64,000 nt of DNA from NCBI GenBank assembly GCA_916613615.1, contig OU744726.1:63752987-63816986 (forward strand). The letters run 5' to 3'. This document shows positions 33,391 through 46,190 of this stretch, one piece after another. The stretch is from Steromphala cineraria. Its lineage: Eukaryota; Mollusca; Gastropoda; Trochida; Trochidae. Every line of letters starts with the position of its first letter. Within the stretch, counting starts at the first letter, position 1. Below the pieces are notes generated by a model. It was not told the DNA's origin. It saw nothing but the letters and a program-made list of their open reading frames with translations, and did not search any database. Made by a program: the position numbers and the translations under genes.

Positions 33391-35767
33391 TCATGACGTC
33401 ATAAGGTACCACAATAATGACAGCACCGGTATTAAGCAGCTGTGGAGTCCGAGTCTACTAGCGGAAGATGGTGTCTCGTCGTCTGCCACTGGATACATCC
33501 CCTCGTCGAACTTCATAGTCTTGCACTTGGGGGGCTGGAATCCCTTTAGAATGGTCATCGTTATATCCACTGCTTGCTGACCGCAACGTTTCTGGATTAC
33601 AGTGGATGAGCAAGACATCCCGGCGTGGTAAAACCTGCACGTGAGAATTGATATCGCGAATTAAAGGGACCATTCGAGCGGGGTATTTTTTGTGGAAACG
33701 AAATTCAGGAGGACTTTCCTGTTTTAATACAATTATATATGATTTTTACATGATAATTTAAGACTTAACTTCAAATATGTTTGCGAGGTTAGCATTTCAA
33801 TTGTTCAAGATTTAAAACTCTGATAAAGAATAAAGTGTATTGCTAAAAAAATAAAAAATAAAAACTGTGTTTACAATGGCAAATTCAGGCTCTTGTACTA
33901 ATTCATTGAGAAATCAAAGGTAAAACTCTGCCATTCACCGCTTCTACCATTTGAACACGCACCTGCATGTTGACGTCATCATGACGTCAATGTTGTCGGT
34001 CGCCATCGCCTTAGTTCTGAAGTTGTTCAGCACCTCTTGTACGCATGCGTTTTGATCCGGATGTGATTTGGCAATACACCCAGCATTGTTCTCGTATACT
34101 GAAGGTAAAAAGCATGATAAACGATGTATATCTCGTATAACTGTTCTATAGTTTTTAAAATGTATTCTTTGAGATATCTTTGTGATTTAGCAATGTACAC
34201 TTTCAGTTTCGAAGCATACAATAAATCAATAGTATGTTATGCTTTTTGCAAAAACTTGAATTAATACAATAATTTTACAATTAATCTGTTATCCTTTGTC
34301 TTTATAAACTGACTTCAACCCAAGCAACTTAATCTGTCACAGCCTTAAGTGATAGTACACGAACTGGTGTAGCGTTTTGGTCATACAAAAGGTTTTGATA
34401 TAACATTTTAGTCATGGAAAGAGGTCATTGTAAGAGGAAATGTTGAAGCATTTTGGTCATACATGTAGTAAGAGAAATTGGCATAGGATTTTGACCAAAG
34501 TGAGAAGAAATGGTACAGTATAGGATTTTGGTCATAGTAAAACGAAACTAAGAAGACTTGGAGTCTGTAGTTAATCATCCATAAACCCCTAGTCTACTTG
34601 ATATATCCAATTTCTAAAATGCCTCTTAAACAACTTTAAAAGAAATGGTATAGCGTTTTGGTCATAATTAGAGGAACCGGTAAACCATTTTAGTCATACT
34701 TTGAAAAACCACAGGACCATAGTAGGAAATAATGGTTTAGTGTAGCAATTTTGTCATCGTAGCAGAAAATAGTAACGCATTTTGTTCAATGTTAGAGAAA
34801 CAATAGGAACTGATTTAAGTATTTTGGTAATTGTTAAATGGACTGTTCTAGTATTTTGCTCATTGCATAAGCAATTGGAATAACATTTTAGTTATAGCAA
34901 ACTGGGAGTCAGTTGTCAACTAAACATGCTATCAATTTCAACATACTAAAAGAGATAGCGACAAGAAAGTAAAATTGAGTGCAATATAGCACGTTTCACA
35001 TAGGAAAAATTTCCAACATAAGCATTTTACTCGTGATTTGTTTTTAGATATAAGGCACACTTCTATTTCTTCTCACATCGCATTCTATAACAATATCTTG
35101 ATTCAGATAATCGGACTCAACTGTTTATATTCTTGCAGAAGTATTTGATGCTCTTTTCTATCTCATCCGGGTTCACCATCATCCTCAGCACGTGCTCCCG
35201 TTCTGTGTTCCCGGTACATTTGGAGGTCACTTCGCGCAAACACGACACCACACCCATTAACAGTCCATCTCTGGAAGTATGAGATATAGAAGTTAGACTA
35301 TCTATGAAATCCTGACATTTTTAGAAAGCCATTCAACACTGCACTTCTCATCGCGTAAGAAAACATCATGCATGAAAGGCAAGGGTACCACATCCTTACC
35401 AAATAATAACTTAATATTTTTTCAGAATGAAACTTTAATAAACATGAGAGTTATTTATGTAAAATTCACTTTATTTAACTTGTAATAGTTTACGTGCGCT
35501 TCAGTACACTACCTTTCCTAAGCTGCATTTACATTACACGTACAAGTGAAACTTTCCATATATAAGTAAAGCAAATCAGGGTGTCTAAAAATCAATTAAA
35601 TGTCAAATTAACCCCTCACCTACAAGCTGCGACGGCCTTATCAACATTGCCCGACTCCACAAACTGGCTGGGCCCCGAAGCGGGCGGACCTATACCGAGG
35701 CTTTCTGTGCACCGCATGGCTCGTTGGTAGGCGTTCTCTGGGCACTCGGCTCTCACTACGACCAGGG
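33391..35767 (-). CDS. cysteine-rich, probably GPI-anchored extracellular protein (5' incomplete)
   Basis: Four exons on the minus strand join in frame to about 225 residues: 35767-35620, 35270-35122, 34098-33963 and 33634-33391 (TGA stop). The first begins in phase after an acceptor and has no start codon, so one or more upstream exons with a signal peptide are missing. The visible part has 12 cysteines before the tail (for example AECPENAY, MRCTESL, VVSCLREV, SKCTGN, YFCKN, NACVQEV, CGQQAVD), probably six disulfides in a helical fold. It ends with a Ser-rich stretch (PSSASRLG) and a hydrophobic terminus (LIPVLSLLWYLM), as in GPI-anchor signals. I do not recognise the family. It resembles in general style the helical Cys-rich secreted domains such as DUF19. 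The exon 2 donor is a weak GTTGAG, accepted because the phase then agrees. Confidence 0.75.
34360..34900. repeat. degenerate ~40-bp tandem repeat in an intron
   Basis: The word ATTTTGGTCAT (variants ATTTTAGTCAT, ATTTTGCTCAT, ATTTTGTCAT) recurs more than ten times at intervals of about 35-50 bp, often followed by AGAGGAAAT or AGAAATGG. It is an old, eroded minisatellite between the last two coding introns of the cysteine-rich gene. Confidence 0.7.
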
Positions 35768-36792
35768 CTGTAACAGGGTTAATGTTGAGGGGTTTGAATG
35801 CAGTAAAATCGCCTTAAACTAAAGAATATTTGATGCCTATATCACTTATTCTTAATGACAATTATGTTTGAGGCCTTTAAAACATCCAAAAATAAAAATG
35901 AATTGATAAATACATAATAATCGTTTTGAAAGGATGAGTTTAAATATATTGAATAATCCTGGGTCAAGTAAAAAGGACGAATGTGGAGTTCGAGGTTATG
36001 TCCGTAATCTGAAGCCTACTTAAGGAGACATTTTCTTGCGCTTATGGCTTCTGATTATGACTGATCTAACCAATAACATATAATGTACAGTTGTCTGATA
36101 AATATTGAAGTGTTTCTTCATTGATTTGTTCTGAGTATCTTATTGTCTTATCTTATTCCAATCTCTTAATGGAATACATTGATATCCAAAGTAGTCTGAG
36201 AGAATCGAATAATCTACAACTATCGTAAGCAAAGATAGATTAACAATGATGTCAGGCATTGGCGGACGCAGTTGTAAGTCGGATGGGAGTGATAGTATAT
36301 CTTTATTCACAAGTCGTCTAAGGTTTGGGCTATACATTACTTTTTCTAAATTTATTCAGTAGGTAGGGTGAACCCTGGCCTACTGTTTTAAGCATCATCC
36401 GATACGATCTGAGATGATATACAGCTGCTTATCAAAAGTTTCAGGTTTAACTAGTTTTGAACTCTGCAAATATCATGTAATATCATGTTCGCTTGGGTAA
36501 ACTTATTCAAGCAGTATTATACCGTAAGATATGCCATTTTGAGAGTAGATGAAGAAACAAGTATCACATCACATACTAAAAGAAGACACTAATGGTAATA
36601 AATGAGCATGTTTGTCAAGCATATAAACAACACTGGGGTCAAATTCATATATTAAAATTTCTTGATTATATCAAAAAATAATATATAAGTTAAATAAAAA
36701 TTGGACCAATATTGACTATTTTGACCGAAAGTTTGCTGAAAATGTGTTTAATTGAAAAACATATTGCAGAAGAATGTTGACCCATGCCCCTC

Positions 36793-38078
36793 TAAAGGCC
36801 GCTTCACACTTGAATATGACAAAAGATGGAAACACGAATTTGAAAATGTGCAAATTCGCAAAGGATCGTAAGCAATCGGCCCATTCGTAAACGCATCTTT
36901 TGGCCGCCGCAAGAGTTTTTCCGGCTTCCACTGCAACATCGGGGAAGTGAGCAAATTGTTGATCATGCCATTTTCGTGTTGCATCCGTGTCTCCATCTTC
37001 CCCTTCGCATTGCTATCGAGGGACCGTCGTGTGAATTCGTGCTGTGTTCGTATTGCCTTCGTATATCGATCACTACGATGATGTCATTCAATTTTATTTG
37101 CATGTAAAACTCGCCCATTGAACAGATGATCACACGAAGGTCATACGATGACGACACGGACTCGTAGCTGTTGTCGTACGAACGGAACGATGGAGACACG
37201 ATTGCACCAAGAAAATGTATATTCGCATAGATTATCAGAATATTTTTGACTTGCCAAAAAACGTCCCTGCACTTCCGATTTTGCTGCCGGAGCTATGAAA
37301 ACTCTACCGACTGTGATACGAATAGCCCCGGTAACTTAGCGATTCATTCTCGATGCACACGGCACCGGTTAACTAAGTTGATTTTTAAAAGTTCATGTGA
37401 TGCCCAGGAAGAATAAAACAAATATCCAGATGATAAATAGTTGTAAGGTGGTTTAATACAATCGAATTGTGCAGCCATGATACCATCCTGGGAGGTCACG
37501 TGATGTTTCCCGGCACCTGGTTAGAGGCATCGTACATGCATCGTAGTCCCGTTACGACGTCGTGCTGCCACCGTGTTGTCGTCGTGCAGACTTCGTAAAG
37601 GCTGAGTTGGAAAGCTTTGAATCATTTCCAGTTGTTTACGATTGTTATCTAACAAGTCAGTTGAAAATTATATTATAGGTCCATTGCCTGAATATGTTCC
37701 CAGAGGCTACAGATTATAGTCTAACAACATTACTGGTTATCTTACGTTGTGTCACACTTCCATTCTTAGACTTGTTGGCATTTCACTGCTAGTTCAACCA
37801 CCTAGCCACCTTTCACGCATTGGCCAAAATTCAAATCAATACCAATTGTTATCAATTCCGGGCCAATCGAACTCGACCTAAGCTAAATCTCCTTTACGAT
37901 CGTGCATCCATTCGCATTGAGTTCATTTTGTGGTCGTGTGTCATTCTTTCTTTATAAGAAGTGCCTCCGATTATGACTGTCTTTCACCCATATTCGGGTC
38001 AAATCGTACGAATTTCAAATTTTCTAATTCGTGTTTCTGTCGTTGGTCAAAATCGGGACAGTGTGAAGCCACCCTTAG
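36793..38078. mobile_element. 1.3-kb element with ~25-bp terminal inverted repeats
   Basis: The left end TAAAGGCCGCTTCACACTTG is matched in reverse by CAGTGTGAAGCCACCCTTAG at the right. GGCTTCACACTG-type ends are seen in several non-autonomous DNA elements of invertebrates. The interior has many CGTACGA/TCGTG words, GC-richer than the surroundings, but no convincing protein. Confidence 0.6.
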
Positions 38079-38537
38079 GGAATGCCATATCTGTTCACTG
38101 TATATGTCGTGTAGATATGATCAATGTGCAAATTGAACCAAAAGTTTTGACTACAAGATACTTTGTTGAGAAATGGTGGCCAATTCAACATTACCGAAAA
38201 TGATGACGTGACATGGGAAATCTTTATCAGTTACACAAACATTTGGTAGCTGTATCATGTTTTGGTCACTCGACATATCAAGATAGATTTGTTATTTGTC
38301 CTATATTTTTCTCAAAATTGGACACCTCTCTAACTTATATCACCTTATCGATATTATGTTGTGATATTTTACCAAAACATTAGAATTGACATTATCATAA
38401 ATAGATACAGTACTTTGAGAACAGTGAAGAACTCTGCAAAATATTAATTAGACCCTTATAAACTAAAAAAAGACTCTAAATATAAAATTTCGAACACATA
38501 AGACACATGTCTCATGATTATTAAAAACAAAGCATCA

Positions 38538-38880
38538 TCATCTCCTAGTCCAAAATTCAGTAGGCCAAATCATGGCACCAGACTCCCATGATGCAATCTG
38601 TTAAAGGAAGTCCCGTAAACTGACATCTTTCTGACTAAATCACCATATTGACACAAAAACACGTTCATAAACATTAAGAGTGTTTTAAAAGCAATGAAGT
38701 ATTTAGTCTGTAAAATTCGTAGGTATATTATAAACTAAAATATCAATCAAAAACAAATATTTTGTATCAAAGGATACGTAAAAACGAAAAATCATCTCCT
38801 AGTCCAAAATTGATTCCCAAAATTCAGTGGGCCAAATCCAGGCAGCAGACCTCCATGATCCAATCTGTTAATGGACCCCC
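38538..38880 (+). repeat. direct duplication, period about 254-267 bp
   Basis: TCTCCTAGTCCAAAATTCAG and the next ~70 bases at 38541 recur at 38795, including GGCCAAATC, CAGAC, CCATGAT and CAATCTGTTAA. The second copy has a 13-bp insertion. No coding potential seen. Confidence 0.65.
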
Positions 38881-41800
38881 GTGCACCAACTGGTCTGGGG
38901 AAACCTGACCCCTCTATTGTGTGTGGTGCCCGACTCCAGCACGGGCTTATCTGTCTGCTCCAATCTACTTGGATACCGGGCCAACTCCGCTTCTAGATAT
39001 GAATCACACAACTAATTCCCCAATAGATAGACTGGCGGCTATTCCCTGACTATTTCAACGAATATTTATTCCAAGGGATGCATTACTAGTTACTTTGTCT
39101 GTCAGCCAGACTCTACGGTAAGATAGAAGCCAAAGCAAGTCTATTAGAAGACTTGCTTAATTTTCTGTAAATGAAGAAAACTTAAGTCTCGTTCACATGT
39201 TTTTTCAAATGTTCGATGTTATGGTCATTTCATTTCAGAGTCTTAGTGTTAGGTTATACTTGGTAGTGTCTAGATTTAATTCTATCAAATATTGTTTTCG
39301 CGTACCTTCCTAATATATGTTTCTCTGTTTATTCTGGTGCATATCTAAAGTCAAGACCTGTATTGGAAGCTCGAATTGTAAACAGACTCATAAGGCAGGT
39401 TAGTTACTGTCATGTTTTCTTTTTTCTTTTGAACTTAAACTGAATTTCCGACAATCAGGCCTGCCAAACAAATCAGCTCTACTGCACAGAAAAACGTGGA
39501 AAATGCAACATAAATATATTCCCTCGACACTGAAACATTAAAATAGGCAACGAATGGCAATGGTAACTTGCACATATATGTTCTACTACTACATCCCAAA
39601 TATTCACTAATTAGGGAAAGCAAGACCTGAGCCTTCAAATAAAGACAAAGACTATTTGCATACAACCCCTTAGAGTTAGGGGTGCCCTGTACGATGATTT
39701 ATATATATACACCCTCGTTTGAAATATTGTCAGGAGAGAGTGTTCAGACAATATCCAACATGTTACCATCCCGCAACTCCCTACCCCACAGAATAACCCC
39801 AAAATACCCAAATACACATACATACCAATTTCCCCACAGAGGTTGCTCAAGACATAAAATCATACCCTGGCCTTTTTCAATACTGTTATGTGTGGGCAGA
39901 GAATGCTACAAACAAGTAAGTCCTGTTTTTTTAAACAATACTTTCATGTATAGAACGAGTGTGACAGGTGCGTGTTTTATGATCAGGCAGGTAATCTCTA
40001 CTGTCTGTGTTCTTTATATCCCGCCCCCATTGTTAGTGTGAAACAGTTATATCTGACACACTGTCAAACAAATCGTAGGAAGCATCTTTCAGGAGCAGGC
40101 TATTCCTGCATGTAGTTGCTTCTGTATGTAATTACTTGTTGAGCTGCATTGTGAAGATAAGGCTCTATAAATACAACTTTCAGAGCTGTGTCTGGTGTTG
40201 TTGAAATCGTTGCAGGAATCTTAGAAATATTGCAGGTTGAATTTTGCGACAATTCTATGTTTGTTCTTTACAAGCAAAGAAATTATACTAACTGGTAGTA
40301 GTGTTGGCAGTGAGTTTAAAAGCGTGACATTAACAAGTTGACGTGTTTTGTGTTTACAGTATATTCTTTGAATTTCGCTGGATAGCTTTACGTTGAAACG
40401 TCCATATTGAAATAATATGAAATATAAATTCGTAGCATATCTATATCTAAAACTAATATCACTTGAATAAGGCTAATAAATTTATAGTATCTGAATTAAT
40501 GTTAAAACGATGAGCTCTGAACACCACAGTTTATGTAGACAAGAAAAGTTATGCACTTGACGACACTCAAATGTTTTGATGGACATTGTAGAAGTTCAAC
40601 ACTGCCAAACAACAAGTACCAATGAACATTGTCTTAAATGGTAAACGAGAAGGCGTTTTATTGCGTGTATTAATACCAAAGATGCCCATACGAGATATTG
40701 ATGAACTCTGCATTTGTTATGGGGTCTGACGGACTGAAAGAGGAATAATCTTGTATGTGTTACTTTAAGAACCCATGATGCCTTACACTTTTTTTATTTT
40801 TTTAGATTTACAATTGTTTAACAATGGTTTCCATTTATCGTGATTGTCATGATTTGTGCCAGTCTATTTAACTTTATTTTACTCAAATAATTTAAGCAGG
40901 TTTTATTTATGTCTGTTCAAAATGAGTGTTATATTTCCTTTTGCACGGTAGTTTAAAATATTTGAACGTATTCTGAAACTGATTTTTAACATGTATTTGA
41001 AATTTCTCTGAAGTCAACTTTACGAATGAATAACAAACATAGATGATAAGGACGACATGAAACTGGTTAATTTCATTTGGAATGTTAGTTGATGTTTATA
41101 ACAAATGGGGGGAAATGTCTATCAATTTAATATTTTCATTCATTTGGCATTTCATATTTACTTCGCGTGACACATTAATCAAAGTATTTCAACACTTAAA
41201 CGTGTCAAAACTAAAAATACTGAAACGATTAGCATGTTTTAAAAAACATACACAACGCCCATATTTCAAACTAACAACTTATGGTTACACTAATTAACAG
41301 AGTCGCGTGACATATTGTCAGGTCAAACTGACCAGAACAGATAAAATGTGTAAATAAATGTGTCAACTAACGAACAAACGGGTTTGAGTACCTATTAAAC
41401 AAGTTAGTTCCCCAACATCCACTTCGTTAATATAACTTAAACCGAAACCGGTTTAAACGTCGTTGGTTTTTATTAACGTAAAACGTGTTTCCCTTGATAA
41501 CGGTAGATGAATTTCATGAATTTATGCCGAAATGTCGCCTCTCTTGCAATAATGAAATGAAGACATAAAAGTGTCCCTTGTTAAACTTTTAAAGAAGTTA
41601 ATGTTTTTCGTATATAACCCTGTCAACCTTAATGAGGGTGCACGTTTTCACCAGAACACGTAGTCTAAATATCATGTTGCAGTTAATACAAAAGTAAATT
41701 TAGCAATTTGTCATCAGATAACGTTGTTGGGTGAATTGCTGCAAATGCACGTGAAAAACGTGGACATGTGCTCATCAACCAGCGGTATGTTGCACGAACT

Positions 41801-41993
41801 ACACGGAACTCTCGTGCAGAAGTCTACTTCCATCTCAAGGCTAAACCAAATGTTGTTTTTGTCATGCTTCTAACCAAATGACATAAATAACTCCCTTGTT
41901 AGTAAAAACAGAATATTGCTATTTTTAATGACGGTTCATTTCTACAGCCCTTATCGGATATACCAAAGTTTCAAAGTTACAAACACAAAAAAT

Positions 41994-43487
41994 AGAGCCA
42001 TTGGCTCTGTAGCTCATCAGGCATCATATCAAGTTTGCTTTATACAGGCAAGATGAGCTAAAAATGAAACTGATGTTACCTATTGCAAGAAAACCCATAA
42101 AAAAACTACAAAACAAATGTATTATTATTCAACACTTTCTAGATCGCCAATATCAGACAGTGAAAGAAGTCCACACTAAAATTTCCAAGGAGAAATAAAT
42201 TTGCCATAGGCTGTCATCTAATGGAGAAAGATAGGTTTTTAAGATTGTGACCCCTGTGACCCTATTTGGGGTCATGGGGTCACAAAACCTACAGTTTAGA
42301 ATCCCAATTGGCCAAGGAGTCTACATGCAGTCTTTCAGCTCAATAGACCTTTAGGAGCTAAAGATGATGATGAAAATAAGTTTTTAAGGTTGTGACCCCT
42401 GTGACCCTATTTGGGGTCATGGGGTCACGAAATCTACAATTTAGAATCCCCATTGGCCAAGGAGTCTGCACATATAATTTCAGCTCTCTAGACCTTTTGG
42501 AACTTGAGAAGAAGATGAAAATAGTTTTTTAAGGTTGTGACCCCTGTGATCCTATTTGGGGTCACAGGGTCAACAAAGTTACAAATTAGAATCCCCATTG
42601 TCCAAGGAGTCTGCACATATCAATATTAACTCTCTAGACCTTTTGGAACTGGAGAAGAAGATGAGAATTGGTTTTTAAGGTTGTGACCCATGTGACTCTA
42701 TTTGGGGTCACAGGGTCACGAAATCTACAATTAAGAATCCCGATTGGCCAAGAAGTCTGCACATATCATTTTCAACTCTATAGTTCTTTTAGTACTGGAG
42801 AAGATGATGAAAATAGGGGTCACAGGTTCACCAAAGTTACAAATTAGAATTCCCATTGTCCAAGGAGTCTGCACATATCACTTTCAACTCTCTAGTCCTT
42901 TTAGAACTGGAGAAGAAGATGAAAATAGGTTTTTAAGGTTGTGACCCCTGTGACCCTATTTGGGGTCACAGGGTCACCAAAGTTACAAATTAGAATCTCC
43001 ATTGTCCAAGGAGTCTGCACATATACTTTTTAACTCTCTACTCCTTTTGGAACTGGAGAAGAAGATGAAAATAGGTATTTAAGGTTGTGACCCCTGTGAC
43101 CCTATTTGGGGTCACAGGGTCACCAAAGTTACAAATTATAATCCCCATTGGCCAAGGAGTCTGCACATATCATTTTTAACTCTCTAGTCCTTCTGGAACT
43201 GGAGAAGAAGATGAAAATAGGTTTTTAAAGTTGTGACCCCTGTGACCCTATTTGGGGTCACAGGGTCACCAAAGTTACAAATTAGAATCTCCATATGCTA
43301 AGGTACTTGTACACAAAATTTCAGCTCTCTTATGTGTATGGTTCATGAGGAGAAGTCGAAAGTGTCAAAAGTTTACGGACGGACGACGGACGGACGACGG
43401 ACGACGGACGGACGACGGACGGACGGACGCCGGACGACGGGCCATGCCATAAGCCCATCTGGACTTTCAGTCCTGATGAGCTAAAAA
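41994..43487 (+). mobile_element. long pearl/Helentron-like element with 146-bp tandem core
   Basis: Starts AGAGCCATTGGCTCTGTAGC. Core units beginning GTGACCCCTGTGACCCTATT occur at 42247, 42392, 42538, 42683, 42941, 43087 and 43233, with spacings of 145-146 bp and one partly deleted unit near 42820. A GGAC/GGACGAC microsatellite follows (about 43376-43440). The end is GCCATGCCATAAGCCCATCT, then a short GGACT...AGTCC stem and TGATGAGCTAAAAA. No protein-coding frame. Confidence 0.85.
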
Positions 43488-44394
43488 TAGAGCAATATCA
43501 TCATGTATGCATAATGACACTTTGTTGAAATCTGTTAAGTATCATTAACATTTAAAAGGCTATATCAGATTCTGGTGTACGACGCAAACGCCCGAAAAAG
43601 CATTTAACGTCAATTACCATCTTGTGTTACCTCGCGCTATTGTGCTATCAACAACATGTATGTGGTTCCGTCGCTTGTCCACATCACTATAGGTCCTGTC
43701 ATAATAACTTTTGTTAAAGTTAACTTGTCATTCAGAGCAAGTATTTATATATAGATGTTATAGTTAATCGACAAACAGTAGACAGTTACAGTAATTATGT
43801 ATAAATACTGACTACACTATCAGGAAGAAGAAAGTACACACCACAGTTTGTTTCGAGTTAATTTTTATAAGGCATGTAATGCATTGGGTATGCACATTTG
43901 CAATAGTACACATTAAATTTGAATAGAATAATTGTCTCTAGAGAATGTTTTGTTAAAATTAATTTTGTTGTATGTAGGCAGGAAATCGAATTTACAATAT
44001 CACAACCCTTACTATGTTATGTTATAAATGTGTGAAAATAGGCTTAAAAGATTATGCGATATGCCATTTATATCAATAAACATCTGTGTTATATCAAAAT
44101 TAATTTTGGAATAATTCATGAAAACTAAATTTCATTTTTAAATAAAATAACACTTGAAGTATTCTATTGACGTATCCACCATGTACGTTTCAGTTTTAGA
44201 ATAAAACTTTGAATTTTTTTTTTTAAATCATAATATGATAAATTCATTTGAGAAGTGTACTTTATTCTGACCAGTAGTATAGTTGTGGTTAGGCGATATA
44301 GAGTATTTGCTGTTGTCAAGTATGTACGTTATACGACTGTTGCTGCTGTTGCATTGATCCTATGAATCCGCCACTGTCTGTTCTCGAGTATTTG

Positions 44395-44890
44395 TCTTAT
44401 ATGTGTTAATTGATGATTGAAAAGTTTGTTTCGAAAACCGCACAAATACCTTCCTGTATGTGTCAATTGAAATAAAAAATAGTGACACTTTCAGCTATAT
44501 AATATATGTTAATTGATAATTAAAATGATTGAAAAATTAGTTTATCCAACCTTTATCAGCACAAATACCTTTCAGTATGTGTCAATTTAAATAAAAATAT
44601 CACAAAATAGTGAGTGACACTTTCAGGTATATTTTTAAATTGATAATTAAAATGATTGAAAAATTAGTTTATTCAACCTTTATCAGCATAATTAACTTTC
44701 AGTATGTGTCAATTTAAATAAAAATATCACAAAATAGTGAGTGACACTTTCAGGTATAATTTTTAATTAATAATTAAAATGATTGAAAAATTAGTTTATT
44801 CAACCTTTATCAGCACAGTTAACTTTCAGTATGTGTCAATTAAAATAAAAATATCACAAAAATAGTGAGTGACACATTCAGCTACAGAAC
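44395..44890. repeat. 127-bp AT-rich tandem repeat, about 4 copies
   Basis: CAGTATGTGTCAATTTAAAT marks copies at 44573, 44700 and 44827 (spacing 127). An older, shorter copy starts near 44454 and a partial one near 44395. The inner copies are almost identical, the outer ones diverged. Confidence 0.9.
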
Positions 44891-45717
44891 TATATGCCAA
44901 TTATCAAGGTATCATTAAGGATGTTATTTTGGGAGTCTGCTTTTGACAAAGCTGAATTTCCTGCGGATACTTTGTTTGCATGAGTCAGAGAGGAGTGATA
45001 CAATATGTCACAGGACGTGTGTGTTTTGTTTCAGAATACATCCGTTGCACGTGAGTTGCGCGTCGGTACTTAAGGGGCGGTGTCAAACTCTTCCTATGTC
45101 TATTTTTTCCAAATTATCACCTTTAAGAAACACATAATCAACTTAAAAGTACCAGATAACGTCTCGCTGGTAAAAGGTGCTAATCATTCTTTATAGAATA
45201 AATAAACTGAAATATTGAAATAATTTATGAAAGGTGAATCATATATTATTCTTTGAAATATTAACATTTTTTTCTTGGAATTGCTATTTCATATGTATTC
45301 AGTAGACTTGTTGGATAAGGACTGTAAAACGTCCTATATTTTTTACACAGTTATAATACAAGCTGCATCATGTGTTCTTGTTGTATGTAATGTAGACAGT
45401 TTACGTTACCTGTCAGGTAAGACAAGCTAATTAAACTTGGGCAACTACATGGACATTCAAGGCTCAACCTATAGATCGAGTATAACATCAAAAGAATAAG
45501 GTAGCCAGATTGGCGGCTACATCAAAGGGTAATCATGCTTACGATGAAGTTGGTCTGATATCGATGACGATGTCCTCGGCTTTCAATCAGATCAAATAGA
45601 AAATATAAAAATCTCAACATCAGTTTGGTTGTTGATACATAGTCATACAGGAGAAACTATGACGTTTATTTCATACAAAAATTTGAACACAAAAAAAAAC
45701 CAAAATAATTTAAACAA

Positions 45718-46190
45718 AAGCCATTGGCTCCGAAGCTTATCTGGATTTTTATAAATTTTCCAAAGGCGAAAACACTTCCTCAGAAAAAACGGAAAAGCCC
45801 TGTTGGAGACAAAAAGATTGAGCCATTATCTCTGTAGCTCATCATGCTCTTTATAATTTATCATATAAATTGCAATAGAGTTGCTAATAATAGGGGTCAC
45901 AAAATGTTTAATGACGTGGTCCCTAAGGTCCTTACTAATATGCACAAGTTCTTTAAATAGTAATCCCCATCGGCTTAGGAGTCTGAACACAATTTGTTTC
46001 AGCTTTTTGGCATTTTGCTTCTGGAGAATAAGATAAAAAAAGGTTAAGGGGGATGGCCTTGGTCACAGGATCACCAAATCCTTAAAGCATAATGCGCATC
46101 ATCTAGGGAATCTTCTCACAAAGTTTAGGCCTTCTTAGATGTGGAAGAAACCTTAATTGTATAAACTTGTACCCCCCAGGTGATAGTCAG
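45718..46190 (+). mobile_element. degenerate pearl/Helentron-like copy
   Basis: Words AAAGCCATTGGCTCCGAAGC near 45718 and TGAGCCATTATCTCTGTAGC near 45829 match the family start, and TCACAGGATCACCAAATC near 46065 matches the core. Heavily mutated, no microsatellite end. Confidence 0.55.

Larger units (their letters stand above)
35768..41993. other. non-coding region upstream of the cysteine-rich gene
   Basis: Should contain the missing 5' exon(s) and promoter of the minus-strand gene, but none can be supported. It holds a TIR element (36793-38078) and a dispersed duplication (38538-38880). A TATAAATA at 40165-40172 is promoter-like, but no gene follows that I can read. Confidence 0.45.

Noticed and set aside
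36716..37199. Overlapping minus-strand open frames of 71-82 codons
   Set aside because: They lie inside a terminal-inverted-repeat element with CGTACGA-type words. The frames have no recognisable motif and overlap each other.
39635..39850. Possible signal-peptide exon (MYVYLGILGLF) for the minus-strand cysteine-rich gene
   Set aside because: The hydrophobic start is suggestive, but the donor needed for the correct phase would be a poor GTGGGG, and the distance is about 4 kb with many competing hydrophobic frames.
40165..40172. TATAAATA as a promoter
   Set aside because: No coding exon or further promoter element follows. In AT-rich DNA such matches are expected by chance.
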